A DNA stretch of 64,000 nt from assembly GCA_016787565.1 (NCBI GenBank), contig JAEUUG010000018.1, forward strand, positions 62,001 to 126,000, in the 5' to 3' direction. This DNA comes from Cyclobacteriaceae bacterium. Lineage in GTDB: Bacteria > Bacteroidota > Bacteroidia > Cytophagales > Cyclobacteriaceae. The notes beneath the pieces are model-generated. The model had not been told where the DNA came from, made no database searches, and saw nothing but the letters and a program-made list of their open reading frames with translations. A program made the translations under genes and the position numbers. Positions within the stretch are counted from its first letter, which is position 1. Each line of letters starts with the position of its first letter. Positions 54,339-64,000 of the stretch are shown piece by piece.

Positions 54339-57290
54339 TTACTTAAACGCAGCGGTCTCCAGTTCATTTAATCGTTGGGCTGCACTCGCAGCATAGTCGT
54401 CAAACCCTATGCGCGCGGCTTCTGCTACATACGCTTTTAACAAGCGGATGGAAGTTGAATTAACCTGAATAGCTTCAGCCAATATATCGTACGACTTCAA
54501 ACTTTTGGCATCCTGATTTCTGAAAAAGTTGACAGCCGCCAAAATACCCGTTTCGAAATACGGATTGTACCGGCCAACAATTTCATAATTTGTTTTAGCT
54601 GTTTGCAGATCACCGGAAGATTCGCTGATCAACGCGGTGTATAAAAGTTTATCAAGTTTGTGGGCAGCATCAAACTCCACTCCCTGATTAATCTGTCGGG
54701 CCAACGTCCTGATCTCACCACGGGAAGCCAGCATCTCAAGTTCTACAAACCGGACATCATCAAATAGCTTTTTGTTGGTTAGTTCCAATCCGCTGATCTG
54801 ATTCATGTAGCGAATGGCCGGAATAAGCTTATCGGCTCGCAACAACTTACGTGCCCGGTCGAGCAGTGCCTGCGCTTTGTAATTGCTGTTTGTAAAGGTG
54901 TTGATCAGGCTGTTGAACCGTGAGCTGTCAGACAAGGTGATGCGGTAGCGGCAAAACTGGTATTTATCAGCATCGTTCAAAGCGCGTGCCTCTCCATCCT
55001 TCAACGTGAGTATCCTTTTCATTATTCCGGAAAAATACCGATCTACGGTATCGACACCGTTGGCTACAGTATCCCAGGCGATAAGGGCATCGTTTCTTCT
55101 TCCCGCTTCGGTTAATGCTATGGCATTATAGAGTTTAGCCTGCCGGTAATCCTGTGTTTCCGCATACGAAAAAAAACTGGAAGCCAATACCGGATTACCC
55201 TGCTCCAGTGCCCACAAGCCCATGATGTAATTATACTTTCCCTGGTAGCGTGAACTGATGTACGAAAGTTCCGCCAGAATTTCCAATCCCTTGCTTACGT
55301 TACCCTGATGATAGTACGCAACGGCAAGTGCCGCTTTGATGGCTTCGCTGAAATCTTCATTCACCGAATCGGAAGCAATACGATAGGCCTTCGCTGTAAA
55401 AGCAGTATCCAAATTTTTGACATGCTGAATGATGTAATTGTTCAATAAGGTGGCGGTATGTAAATCCAGTTTTTTTTCCGTCAAGGGATTGACATTCGCT
55501 TCAAACTTTCTTCCCTGCATCGAAGACAACGCCAACGCATTACCCAGCACCGCTGGCGACTTGGATTGAAAGACACCAACTACCGAATCTGCTTTAAGCG
55601 GAAGATATTCCATAGCAGCCATGGCAAAAAAGTTTGCCTCGGCAGCATCGCGTGAAACTTCATGTTTGCGTGCCAGGCTGAGATAGTGTGCGGCTGAATC
55701 AAGGGCATGGACTTTTGTATACGCAAACCCAAGGTTATTTTGAATCGCTCCACTATTGGGCAAAAGCCGATTGGCCATACTGTAGGCATCAATGGCTTTA
55801 AAGATCTGCTTCTCCCAGATGTATAAATTACCTGTATTAGTAAGGGAATATTCAGATGGCGATTTTGCATTTGCCTTCTCCAACCGGTCATGCGCCTTAA
55901 CTAAATCAAAGCGTCTGGACTGTATGGAAGCGAGTGAATAATTCGACCGGTGATTTTGAAATGCATAGCTCGATGCTTGTTCATAGAGTGCCTCGGCAAA
56001 ACCGTTGTCACCCTGTAGGGTGTAGAGGTCCGCTCCTCCGATAAAATATCCACCCATGCTGCGGTAAGCAAAATCCCGCCAGTCGGAATACATGATGAAG
56101 GCAATCACCAGAATAAAGCCACCCAACCGAAATGTAAAATAGGGCATTCGGTTCGACTTGTAAAGAATGCGGTAGATCGGCACATCTTTATCCAATAAGG
56201 GAAGAAAATTCGAGAGCACATACAACAGGAAAACCAATCCATAACCCAGTTGACTATAAATAATCAGATCGCGAATAACCTGTAACGCTGCATCGTTGGC
56301 GTTGCCCAATAAGCTGCCAACAAAAGCAAAAGCAATCGCACCAAGTGAAATAAACAAGTAAGCACCAAACGGATAGAAGGAGAGGATACCTTCATAGAGA
56401 TTTTCGCGTTGACGAAAACCCCAGATACCCAGAATGGCGGAAACCGTGAGCAACAAATAAAGATTGAGGTAAATAAAATTCCACTCCAATGATCCAATAG
56501 CATGCAGATAGGTGATGAAAAGGTTAGCAAACCAGATCACGATGATGATGCCGAAATGCCGGAGGCTTTTACTATGGCCCTGGCTGGTCATGAATACAAA
56601 CGAAGCAAAAATTTCATGCGCCACCATTATAATAAAAATGGCACTCACAATCATTCCTGCCGTGTACGCGGTGACACCAAGGTGCATGATGGGAAATGCT
56701 ACTTCGGCAAAAAAATAAACTATAAAAATGCTGGCCAGTGTGAGGATAAAAAAACTAACCAAACGTGTGGTGAATGTGGTTGCGGAGCGAAAACTGTGAA
56801 AGTAAAAACTCAACCCCATGTAGGCAGTCAGCAAGGCTACTGAAGGACCCATATTCCGGAATCCAAAAACGCGCAAGACTTCCAGTCGCAAACTCACCAC
56901 CAACACAATAAACAAGGTCATGCCGGCCAGGTACCAGAAGCGGCTGAGGGTAGTGACAACGGCCAATAATACAACAATCGCCAGGGCCATCACCAGTAGA
57001 AAAAAATAATTTGCCGTGGTATTGGGTTCCACATTGCTGCCGGAAAAGTATTCAAAGATCACGTAGCTCTCTCCTGGAATGCTTAATGCAAAAGGCCCAA
57101 GTTCAAAACTGTGAACCGGGACATCAACCATTTTTTGTTCCTGCAACTTTTCCCAATGTATAACAGCATCGTTGCCACGGAAGTAACCATGCCACATAAA
57201 TGCCACGGATAAAATAAAAACTGCCGTGAGCACAAACCAAATGATGCGGTGTTCGGTTGACCAGCCTTTCCAGAAAAAAAGAGATTGCAT
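54339..57290 (-). CDS. Large membrane TPR-repeat protein (983 aa)
   Basis: The N-terminal ~390 residues contain about 10-12 hydrophobic helices. The C-terminal ~590 residues are TPR-like repeats (for example GDLYTLQGDNGFAEALYEQA, IDAYSMANRLLPNSGAIQNN and the later AALAVAYYHQGNVSKGLEIL). There is no enzymatic motif that I can see. It probably acts as an envelope scaffold, but this is inference. Its stop lies 5 bases from that of the convergent SET gene. Confidence 0.8.
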   Translation of the reverse strand: MQSLFFWKGWSTEHRIIWFVLTAVFILSVAFMWHGYFRGNDAVIHWEKLQEQKMVDVPVHSFELGPFALSIPGESYVIFEYFSGSNVEPNTTANYFFLLVMALAIVVLLAVVTTLSRFWYLAGMTLFIVLVVSLRLEVLRVFGFRNMGPSVALLTAYMGLSFYFHSFRSATTFTTRLVSFFILTLASIFIVYFFAEVAFPIMHLGVTAYTAGMIVSAIFIIMVAHEIFASFVFMTSQGHSKSLRHFGIIIVIWFANLFITYLHAIGSLEWNFIYLNLYLLLTVSAILGIWGFRQRENLYEGILSFYPFGAYLFISLGAIAFAFVGSLLGNANDAALQVIRDLIIYSQLGYGLVFLLYVLSNFLPLLDKDVPIYRILYKSNRMPYFTFRLGGFILVIAFIMYSDWRDFAYRSMGGYFIGGADLYTLQGDNGFAEALYEQASSYAFQNHRSNYSLASIQSRRFDLVKAHDRLEKANAKSPSEYSLTNTGNLYIWEKQIFKAIDAYSMANRLLPNSGAIQNNLGFAYTKVHALDSAAHYLSLARKHEVSRDAAEANFFAMAAMEYLPLKADSVVGVFQSKSPAVLGNALALSSMQGRKFEANVNPLTEKKLDLHTATLLNNYIIQHVKNLDTAFTAKAYRIASDSVNEDFSEAIKAALAVAYYHQGNVSKGLEILAELSYISSRYQGKYNYIMGLWALEQGNPVLASSFFSYAETQDYRQAKLYNAIALTEAGRRNDALIAWDTVANGVDTVDRYFSGIMKRILTLKDGEARALNDADKYQFCRYRITLSDSSRFNSLINTFTNSNYKAQALLDRARKLLRADKLIPAIRYMNQISGLELTNKKLFDDVRFVELEMLASRGEIRTLARQINQGVEFDAAHKLDKLLYTALISESSGDLQTAKTNYEIVGRYNPYFETGILAAVNFFRNQDAKSLKSYDILAEAIQVNSTSIRLLKAYVAEAARIGFDDYAASAAQRLNELETAAFK

Positions 57291-57353
57291 GCGATTATGA
57301 TGAATTAACCCTTCCGGGCGGAAATGTAAGCGCGCAAATCTACAATCTGAAAT

Positions 57354-58796
57354 TTAAGGTCTGAAATCACGAACAAGATTTCCTAATGTCTTGATGCCAT
57401 GTTCGATCTTCTCACTCCAGGGTTCGCCATAACTGATGCGAAAACAATTTTCAAATCTGCCCTGAGATGAAAAAATTTGTCCGGGGGCGATACCAATGTT
57501 ATGCTTTAGCGCACGCTTGTGAAGCTTATAGGCATTGATTTTTTTGTTCATTTCTATCCACAAGGTAAAGCCTCCCTGCGGACGTGTAACGCGGGTATCT
57601 TCCGGAAAATATTCCGAAACGGCTTGCAAATAGCGAAGCGACTGGGTGTGCAGTGCCTTGCGCAAATGGCGTAGGTGCAACTCAAATCGTCCCTTGCTCA
57701 AAAAATCCGCGACAGCTGCCTGGGCTAATGTGTTGGTGGAAACCGTATGCATCCGCTTCAGGCGGATCACCTGACTCTTGAATTTTCCCGGAATCGTCCA
57801 GCCGATGCGATAACCCGGTGCCAGCGATTTTGAAAAGGATGCGCAATGCAGAACCAGTCCTTTCTTGTCAAATGTCTTGCATGTTTTGGGTCGGGTCTTT
57901 CCGAAGTATAACTCGCCATAGATATCATCTTCAATTAACGGGATATCCTTTTTCGCGAGCATATCCACCAATTTCTTCTTTCGCTCATCGGGCATACAAC
58001 TGCCTAACGGATTATTGAAGTTGTTCACAAACAAACAGGCTTTGATATCAAATCGGGGAATGGCTTGTTCTAAGTAATCAAGGTCAAGCCCGAAGACAGG
58101 ATCCGTTGGAATCTCTACCACTTTTAATCCATGACTTTCCATCACCTGGAAAATGGCAAAGTAAGTCGGACTTTCAATGGCCACAGCATCACCGGGTTTA
58201 GTGATTGCTTTTATGCATAACGAAAGCGCCTCCACTGCTCCGGCAGTTACCACGATATCATCTTCGCTCGGTGTGCCACCCCAGTTAAATGCTTGCCGTG
58301 CAATTTGCTTTCGGAGTTCAACATTGCCCTGAATGTGTTCATAGTGCAGGCAACTTGTTTTTGATTCGCGCAAGGCATGCTGCACAGCCTTATTCAGTTT
58401 AGCTGTGGGTAACAACTCCATCGATGGGGCTGCCATAGAAAAGTTCAATAAATTCCTGGCGTTCAAATCCACGTAAACGCTATTGATCATATCATCAACA
58501 CTTACGGGTAGGGCATCATCGAGCGGCTCACACACGTGGGGCATGTCCAGCATATGCTCGGGTGAATACTTAACATAGTAACCCGATTGCGGACGTGCTT
58601 CGATCAGGCCCTTAGCTTCCAATACATAGTACGCCTGAAAAGCCGTACTCAGGCTGATGCCCTGCTCTTTGCTGAGCGCACGAACCGAAAGCAATTTATC
58701 ACCCACCTTAAATACTTTCTTTTCAATGAGGGTTTCAATACGGTCGGCAACTTCTGCGTATTTGTGGTCGGGTCGTATGGCAGCTATTTCGGACAT
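57354..58796 (-). CDS. MocR-type regulator (GntR HTH + aminotransferase fold)
   Basis: A 480-residue fusion: an N-terminal winged-helix of GntR type (about 10-76, KYAEVADRIETLIEKKVFKV, QGISLSTAFQAYYVLEAKGL) and a fold-type I aminotransferase domain with PLP-lysine Lys323 in HCASFSKSLAPGYRIGW, Asp-rich IEDDIYGELYFG and NNFNNPLGS. Family members such as PdxR and GabR sense PLP or amino compounds. The target is not known; the EamA exporter 3 kb away is a possible one. Confidence 0.9.
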   Translation of the reverse strand: MSEIAAIRPDHKYAEVADRIETLIEKKVFKVGDKLLSVRALSKEQGISLSTAFQAYYVLEAKGLIEARPQSGYYVKYSPEHMLDMPHVCEPLDDALPVSVDDMINSVYVDLNARNLLNFSMAAPSMELLPTAKLNKAVQHALRESKTSCLHYEHIQGNVELRKQIARQAFNWGGTPSEDDIVVTAGAVEALSLCIKAITKPGDAVAIESPTYFAIFQVMESHGLKVVEIPTDPVFGLDLDYLEQAIPRFDIKACLFVNNFNNPLGSCMPDERKKKLVDMLAKKDIPLIEDDIYGELYFGKTRPKTCKTFDKKGLVLHCASFSKSLAPGYRIGWTIPGKFKSQVIRLKRMHTVSTNTLAQAAVADFLSKGRFELHLRHLRKALHTQSLRYLQAVSEYFPEDTRVTRPQGGFTLWIEMNKKINAYKLHKRALKHNIGIAPGQIFSSQGRFENCFRISYGEPWSEKIEHGIKTLGNLVRDFRP

Positions 58797-58832
58797 CGTT
58801 ACAAATCAATTAAGACACAACTACATCTCATT

Positions 58833-59435
58833 CTATTTGTTGGAATTGATTCCATCCTTCTCCATCAACCGCTTGCGGATTCTGCTCAAGGATTCGGGCT
58901 TAATGCCAAGGTACGAGGCAATGTATTGTTGTGGAATGCGCTCCATCACCTTGGGCCTATCCTTGATCAATTTAAGGTATCGCTCTTCGGGGGTGTTAAA
59001 CAACATGTTCCGGTTTCGCTGCACCACAAAAATCAAAATGTACTCGGCCATCATGCGTCCGAACTTTTGCCATACAGGAGAACTGTCGTACGCGGACTGA
59101 AGCTGATCGTACCGCAATTGTAACAACTCAGCATCATCCATGGCCACAATGTTATCCACCGAAGGCTGCCGCGAAACAAAACTGGAATAATCGGTTATGT
59201 AATTCCCTTCAAAGGCAAAGTTTGTAGTGAGCTCCTCGCCCTCCACCAAACTATACACGCGGAAATGGCCTTTGTTGATAAACGTCACGTGGTCGCATAC
59301 CTCCCCCTGGCGCAGGATGAACTCTCCCTTTTTCAGAAATCTGCGGGTGAGCAGGGATTGGTGCAACTGCCACTCTTCTTCCGTGAAGATTACAAACTGT
59401 TGAACGTATTTACGGAGCTGGCTGAATTCATCCAT
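58833..59435 (-). CDS. Crp/Fnr-family regulator
   Basis: A 200-residue cyclic-nucleotide-binding-fold regulator: beta-roll domain (KKGEFILRQGEVCDHVTFIN), linking helix (WQKFGRMMAEYILIF) and a C-terminal helix-turn-helix of the family (RIPQQYIASYLGIKPESLSR). It lacks the Cys set of Fnr. Similar small Bacteroidota proteins are usually orphan regulators with unknown ligand. It precedes the MocR gene on the same strand. Confidence 0.88.
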   Translation of the reverse strand: MDEFSQLRKYVQQFVIFTEEEWQLHQSLLTRRFLKKGEFILRQGEVCDHVTFINKGHFRVYSLVEGEELTTNFAFEGNYITDYSSFVSRQPSVDNIVAMDDAELLQLRYDQLQSAYDSSPVWQKFGRMMAEYILIFVVQRNRNMLFNTPEERYLKLIKDRPKVMERIPQQYIASYLGIKPESLSRIRKRLMEKDGINSNK

Positions 59436-59447
59436 TCCGAAAAATAG

Positions 59448-59492
59448 TCAAAAAACAAATACCTCACCCCCGCCTTACGGCAAAGGGTGAGG
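59448..59492 (-). terminator. Terminator after the TonB receptor gene
   Basis: CCTCACCC (59462-59469) and GGGTGAGG (59485-59492) form an 8-bp stem with an inner GCC/GGC stem (59472-59474, 59479-59481). On the minus strand a T-rich run follows after a short gap. Confidence 0.6.
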
Positions 59493-59505
59493 GGTTCCAT
59501 TCAGA

Positions 59506-61920
59506 TCAAAACGTGAACCTTACAAACGGAACCGGGAAAAAACCCTGCTGATACTGCGTTACAACGGTGTTGGTACGCGGATTATAGCTCTGCGAAAAAA
59601 TATTCTGGTTGTTCGTTACATTCTGCAAATCCAACGCAAACTCAAGAGTGCTCTTGCTGTATTCCTTCCGGTAGGAAAGTTTTACATCCATCCTGAAATA
59701 AGGATCCTGTTTTTCAGAAAAAGCATTCGCCTCATCATAAATTGTGCGACCCAACGCCTGCGATGCTTCAACATTAATTGGTGTCAGGTATTTACCTCCA
59801 ATGGTAGTAAGTTTCAGGTTCAGTACCAGGTAATTTTTCTTTTTGCCAACACGCCATTCTTTTCCACCCAATGCATTGAAAACATATTGCGTATTATAGG
59901 CCGTGTTTCGCTCAATGCCATCGCTTCCTTCATAGCGCGAATCAAACAGTGATCCCGTCATCAGAAAATAATAACCCTTATGAAAGAAGCGCTCCAGCGT
60001 CAGCTCCATTCCATAATTTTTACCCATTCCCTTGCTCACTAAACTATCTGTATCGGAAGGTATAAAACTGGCACCTGTATTCAGTGCAGAAAACGTACTG
60101 GACATTTGCTCTACCGGCACATTGCGCAATTGCTGATAGTATGCTTCAGCCTTCAGGCGGAAATGTTCATTTATGTTCCAGTCGTATGTGAGCACACTGT
60201 GCTGACTTTGTGTGAAATCGAGTTGCGTGTTGGTCAACACTACTTCTTCCGTTGGAAGCTTCGTTTGAACAAACGATGTGTAAATGCTTTGAATCTGATT
60301 ATGCAAGCCAAAGCCAAGGCTGAGAGAATGATTGCCGCTAATCAGGTATTGAAAGCCAAGGCGAGGCTCCAGTGCCAGTTGTTCATTCAAAGAATAGTAT
60401 TGCGCATGCACCCCAAGGTTCATTAAGAATTTTGTATTGAAACGATGCTTCCAGGTAGTGTACGCCTGATACAAGGTTGTATTATCGTGTACATCAATAC
60501 GCACCGAATCGCGAGCGAGGTTGGCGTAGATATCCCGGTTAAACAAATCAAAATCTGTATGATCCATATAAAAGCCAGAGGTCATGCTATTCTTCGAATT
60601 AAATTTTGTGCGTACGGAACCTACCACTGAATACTTCCTTGTGGTGAACTCTGCTTCATAGCGATTGTACTTGGCTATCACTTCATCTTCCATGTTACGC
60701 ACTAACGAGTCACCGGTAAATTCTTCATACGTGTAACTTACTCCTCCGGTGAGTTTCAGGAATGTTCTTGAATTAATATTTTTTTCATAACTCAATCCCG
60801 CTATCCCGGTTTTATAACGCGGATACGTATCCTGATTTTCCGATCCGTACAAATCCGTATTGGTTGATAAATCGGCTTCACTACCCAACAAATCAATAGC
60901 GCTGATGCCGCCCAATCCAAACAAGGTCCATTTTCCATTGCCTTTTGTGGGAAGGGATACTTTAAAATTCAGATCCTGATATAATGGTGTATTCGAGCCT
61001 GTACCAAACTCGATGCCAAGCGATTGAAAAATTCCGAGGGTAGAATACCGGTAGTTGGCGATAAACGATCCGTTATTCTTTTTGGATAGCGGTCCTTCTG
61101 CGCCCACTTCAAAACCATTAAAGCCAATTTGTCCGACATACTCATGTTGTTGGTTGTTGCCATCACGTAAGCGAATGTCAAATACACCGGCTGTGGCATT
61201 TCCATACTGCGAGGGAAACGCACTCGTAATAAAATCGGATTTGTCGAGGTTGTTATTATTCAGCATGCTTACCGGTCCGCCCGTACTGGTGAGCGAACCA
61301 AAGTGATTGGGATTTGGTATGTTCAGTCCTTCCAGCTGCCACAACATTCCGGAAGGTGAATTACCGCGGACCACAATATCATTGCGAGAGTCATCACCAC
61401 CCACTACACCGGCAAAGTTGGCAGCCATGCGCGAAGGATCACCCAACGCTCCGGCATAGCGCTTGGTATCGTCAACATTAAAAGATCGTGCACTCACAAC
61501 GGCCAGATCGTTTACCGTAGCAGTCTTGTCCTCACGTGAGTCGGCTACGATTACGAGGTCGTTCAACTGACGCACACTTTCTGTAAGGGTAATATTGAGA
61601 ATTACCTCCTTCCCTGCCGTTACAATCACATTCGGAATAAACTGCTCTTCATACCCGATGTAACTAATCTTGAACGACTGCCGGCCCAGGGGCACATTTT
61701 CAATTCTGAAATATCCGTTCACATCTGAAGCACTGCCTGTTATCTTTTCAGTGCCCATGAGCATTACGTTTACGCCAATTAACGGTGATTGACTAACTTC
61801 ATCCAGTACGCGTCCGCGTACGGTTTGTGTGGTTTGCGCAAAGGATGTAAACGTTGCCAGCAGTGCTACCGCTATGCCTACCGCCATCCACAAGGTTTGT
61901 AAGGTTCTTTTTGTTTTCAT
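59506..61920 (-). CDS. TonB-dependent receptor with carboxypeptidase-like N-domain
   Basis: An 804-residue outer-membrane receptor: signal peptide (LWMAVGIAVALLATFTSFAQ), a carboxypeptidase-regulatory-like domain (VRGRVLDEVSQSPLIGVNVM, about 33-118), a plug domain (RMAANFAGVVGGDDSRNDIV, PSGMLWQLEGLNIPNPNHFG) and a barrel ending with the aromatic PFVRFTF. It has no SusD partner. The plug type is common in receptors of unknown ligand in Bacteroidota. Confidence 0.92.
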   Translation of the reverse strand: MKTKRTLQTLWMAVGIAVALLATFTSFAQTTQTVRGRVLDEVSQSPLIGVNVMLMGTEKITGSASDVNGYFRIENVPLGRQSFKISYIGYEEQFIPNVIVTAGKEVILNITLTESVRQLNDLVIVADSREDKTATVNDLAVVSARSFNVDDTKRYAGALGDPSRMAANFAGVVGGDDSRNDIVVRGNSPSGMLWQLEGLNIPNPNHFGSLTSTGGPVSMLNNNNLDKSDFITSAFPSQYGNATAGVFDIRLRDGNNQQHEYVGQIGFNGFEVGAEGPLSKKNNGSFIANYRYSTLGIFQSLGIEFGTGSNTPLYQDLNFKVSLPTKGNGKWTLFGLGGISAIDLLGSEADLSTNTDLYGSENQDTYPRYKTGIAGLSYEKNINSRTFLKLTGGVSYTYEEFTGDSLVRNMEDEVIAKYNRYEAEFTTRKYSVVGSVRTKFNSKNSMTSGFYMDHTDFDLFNRDIYANLARDSVRIDVHDNTTLYQAYTTWKHRFNTKFLMNLGVHAQYYSLNEQLALEPRLGFQYLISGNHSLSLGFGLHNQIQSIYTSFVQTKLPTEEVVLTNTQLDFTQSQHSVLTYDWNINEHFRLKAEAYYQQLRNVPVEQMSSTFSALNTGASFIPSDTDSLVSKGMGKNYGMELTLERFFHKGYYFLMTGSLFDSRYEGSDGIERNTAYNTQYVFNALGGKEWRVGKKKNYLVLNLKLTTIGGKYLTPINVEASQALGRTIYDEANAFSEKQDPYFRMDVKLSYRKEYSKSTLEFALDLQNVTNNQNIFSQSYNPRTNTVVTQYQQGFFPVPFVRFTF

Positions 61921-62188
61921 TTAGTCTTCGTTTTGATGGAACAAAATTCGATACAGGCAGGCGGATAAAAATTGATCACGGTTAAGGAACGATTGATCGC
62001 GACTTGATTTGGGTTAAGAAAGCCAACGTATTAAAATCTCTTCAGAGGGTATTGGGAAGTGAAACGTTGTTCCAAATCAGCGGTGAGGAAACTGATAAAT
62101 CCAACTGATCTGGTTAAATTTAATAAAACTGGAACTGTTTTTTTGCCGTATAATTCACAAGTTTTGAATAACCTTTAACCCTCATCAC

Positions 62189-63112
62189 TTGAAAAAAAAT
62201 ATACTCAATGCCTACCTGGCACTAGCTGCCATCTGCCTCATCTGGGGAACAACCTACCTGGCGTTGCGCATCGCTGTTGTACACTTCCCTCCTTTTCTTT
62301 TCATCGTTATCCGCCAGTTGATTGCCGGGAGTTTACTGGTGGGATTTATGCTCACCGTTGGCAAAGCCAAACTTCCAGATAAGGCAGAAATGCTTCGCCA
62401 AGCTATTGGCGGATTCTTTATGCTTTCCTTGGGCAATGGCCTAGTGGCCTGGGCAGAGGTACATATACCCAGTGGCATTGCCGCCATTATTTGTTCGCTG
62501 ATGCCGATGTGGGTTATTCTGATCAACCTCACCATTCACACCGAGGAAAAACCAACGGTACCCATTTTAATTGGTGTTGCCCTGGGGATGGTTGGAATCA
62601 TCATGATCTTCAGCGAAAATCTGTCAGACTTTTCCAATACACAATATCTGTTTGGTATCATTCTGACATTCATAGCTACCATCAGCTGGGCCGCCTGTAG
62701 CATTTGGATGAAGAAACGTAATTCAACTAGCAATCCCTTTCTCAATGCAGGACTACAAATGTTTTTTGCTGGTGTTTGGCTTATTCCCTTTACAGTCATC
62801 TTTGATGACCTGCATGCGGTGAGTTGGTCTACCGAAGCATTTTATTCATTGATTTACCTGGTGTTTATTGGTTCCATTGTAGCATATGCCTGCTATACAT
62901 ACGCGTTAAAAAATTTACCAATGACCATTGTATCGCTGTATGCTTATGTCAATCCGTTGGTTGCCGTGTTACTGGGCTGGCTGATTCTTGATGAGAAATT
63001 AAACGCGCGTATCGGAATCGCATTTGTGCTCACCGTAGCCGGAATTTACATTGTTAACCGCGGATACCAACTCAGCAAACTTTGGAAAGCTCAATTTTCC
63101 TCCGGACGATAA
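62189..63112 (+). CDS. EamA/DMT family transporter
   Basis: A 307-residue inner-membrane protein with about ten helices in two EamA repeats, with characteristic LIWGTTYLALRIAVVHFPPF and SLYAYVNPLVAVLLGWLILD. Family members export metabolites such as amino acids. The start is TTG at 62189; the next in-frame Met would remove the first helix. The preceding 268-base gap to the TonB receptor holds no gene that I can see. The next gene starts 13 bases after its stop. Confidence 0.9.
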   Translation: MKKNILNAYLALAAICLIWGTTYLALRIAVVHFPPFLFIVIRQLIAGSLLVGFMLTVGKAKLPDKAEMLRQAIGGFFMLSLGNGLVAWAEVHIPSGIAAIICSLMPMWVILINLTIHTEEKPTVPILIGVALGMVGIIMIFSENLSDFSNTQYLFGIILTFIATISWAACSIWMKKRNSTSNPFLNAGLQMFFAGVWLIPFTVIFDDLHAVSWSTEAFYSLIYLVFIGSIVAYACYTYALKNLPMTIVSLYAYVNPLVAVLLGWLILDEKLNARIGIAFVLTVAGIYIVNRGYQLSKLWKAQFSSGR

Positions 63113-63124
63113 ATTTTAAGTAAC

Positions 63125-64000
63125 GTGTCGAATAGTACGATCACTGAGTTTACTGCTGCCGACCAACCGTGGTTTGAAAAATTAAACCGTGCATGGATTG
63201 AAAAATATTTTTGGATGGAACCCATCGATGTGGAGGTGCTGCAACATCCTGACGAACACATTATACAACCGGGTGGCTCCATTCTCGTGGCACGGTTGAA
63301 TCAGGAAATTGTTGGTGTTGTGGCGTTGAAATACGTATCGCCCGGAGTATATGAATTCACCAAAATGGCAGTGGATGAAAAGTTCCAGGGATTGAAAATC
63401 GGACGCGCATTGAGCGAAGCGGCCATCGCTAAAGCTAAATCGATGGATGCACATTCCATCATTCTGTACTCGCATACCAGTTTGATCAATGCCATTGCAC
63501 TATATCGGAAACTGGGATTTGTTGAAGTACCCGTGGATGGTCCCTACAAACGAAGTGATATCAAAATGCAATTGACGCTAACCGGGTTGAAACCTGAAAT
63601 AAGAAAGCACAAAGTTACCCATAGCGATCTTTCGATTCTTCGCGAGGTTGCCATTCAAAGTTTTCGTGACTTGCTGGAAAAGTCAAACACTGCGGAAGAC
63701 ATGAAACTCTATATCGACAACAACCTCAGCTATGAGCAACTCGAAAAAGAGTTTCATGAAAGTGGAACAAAATTCTTTTTGTTTTTCGATGGCGATACAC
63801 CGATGGCCTACCTGAAACTCAGAGTAGGTTATGAACCGGAAGAATTGAAAGACACCAAAGCCCTTGAAATTGAAAGGTTATACTGCATTCAGGAATATGT
63901 AGGAAAAAGTGTGGGGATAATCTTAATGCAAACAGCACTCGACTACGCTACAGCGAACAACTATGAACTCGTGTGGCTGGGTGTGTGGGAGCACAATCCG
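63125..64000 (+). CDS. Double-GNAT acetyltransferase, 3' end outside window
   Basis: An open frame from GTG 63125 to the window end (292 codons, no stop). Domain 1 (about 1-155) has the extension WFEKLNRAWIEKYFWMEPID and GNAT motif A VDEKFQGLKIGRALSEAAIA followed by NAIALYRKLGFVEVPV. Domain 2 (about 165 on) has KFFLFFDGDTPMAYLKLRVG and CIQEYVGKSVGIILMQTALD, a second GNAT motif A. The acceptors are unknown. The 3' end is cut off by the window. Confidence 0.85.
   Translation, partial: MSNSTITEFTAADQPWFEKLNRAWIEKYFWMEPIDVEVLQHPDEHIIQPGGSILVARLNQEIVGVVALKYVSPGVYEFTKMAVDEKFQGLKIGRALSEAAIAKAKSMDAHSIILYSHTSLINAIALYRKLGFVEVPVDGPYKRSDIKMQLTLTGLKPEIRKHKVTHSDLSILREVAIQSFRDLLEKSNTAEDMKLYIDNNLSYEQLEKEFHESGTKFFLFFDGDTPMAYLKLRVGYEPEELKDTKALEIERLYCIQEYVGKSVGIILMQTALDYATANNYELVWLGVWEHNP

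Overview
The window is one contiguous piece of a Bacteroidota chromosome, most likely from the order Cytophagales. The signs are a type IX secretion (T9SS) cargo protein, SusC/SusD and other TonB-dependent outer-membrane receptors, DUF6377, DUF3667 and DUF2490 family proteins, a TTTG-N19-TAnnTTTG-type promoter, and the near absence of Shine-Dalgarno sequences. Assignment below order level is a guess. I see no CRISPR array, insertion sequence, prophage or plasmid origin.

Layout. Positions 1-18,000 are mostly housekeeping: the start of prfB with its programmed frameshift, ilvE, a cobalamin adenosyltransferase, an orphan ABC ATPase, a 1770-residue repetitive T9SS cargo, an NRDE protein, DUF3667, rnhB, a Nudix hydrolase, a MATE transporter, an acyl-CoA thioesterase, an M24 peptidase, plsC, gatC and a Tat-type isomerase-like protein. 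Positions 18,000-22,200 hold a decayed stretch, a DUF6377 regulator, tRNA-Pro(CGG) and a phosphoribosyltransferase. Positions 22,400-25,900 hold an oxyR-katG peroxide defence pair. Positions 26,000-29,300 hold an ECF sigma factor, its probable membrane anti-sigma factor, two paralogous surface proteins and a cold-shock gene. A TPR histidine kinase and a mercaptopyruvate sulfurtransferase follow.

Positions 32,600-53,800 look like one sulfur-scavenging island. A promoter region with a 19-nt palindromic motif leads into a SAM-I riboswitch, a 29-residue leader peptide ending in Cys-Ser-Cys-Cys-Cys-Cys, further RNA hairpins, a second tiny ORF, and then susC-susD, two tandem Cys-type sulfatases, a lectin-fold protein, a PstS-like binding protein and a formylglycine-generating enzyme that would activate the sulfatases. 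A convergent Rrf2-family regulator with a cysteine cluster follows. The 19-nt motif recurs upstream of a tiny membrane peptide/hydrolase/fatty-acid-hydroxylase operon (the hydroxylase is frameshifted), and twice at the promoter of a second PstS-like gene that precedes another TonB receptor, a porin-like protein, a DUF2490 protein and a CHR (chromate/sulfate) transporter. My reading is that sulfate esters are imported and hydrolysed when SAM and cysteine are low, with the Rrf2 protein as candidate regulator.

Positions 53,800-64,000 hold a small SET-domain methyltransferase, a 983-residue membrane TPR protein, a MocR-type regulator, a Crp/Fnr regulator, a large TonB receptor, an EamA exporter and the start of a double-GNAT acetyltransferase that runs off the end.
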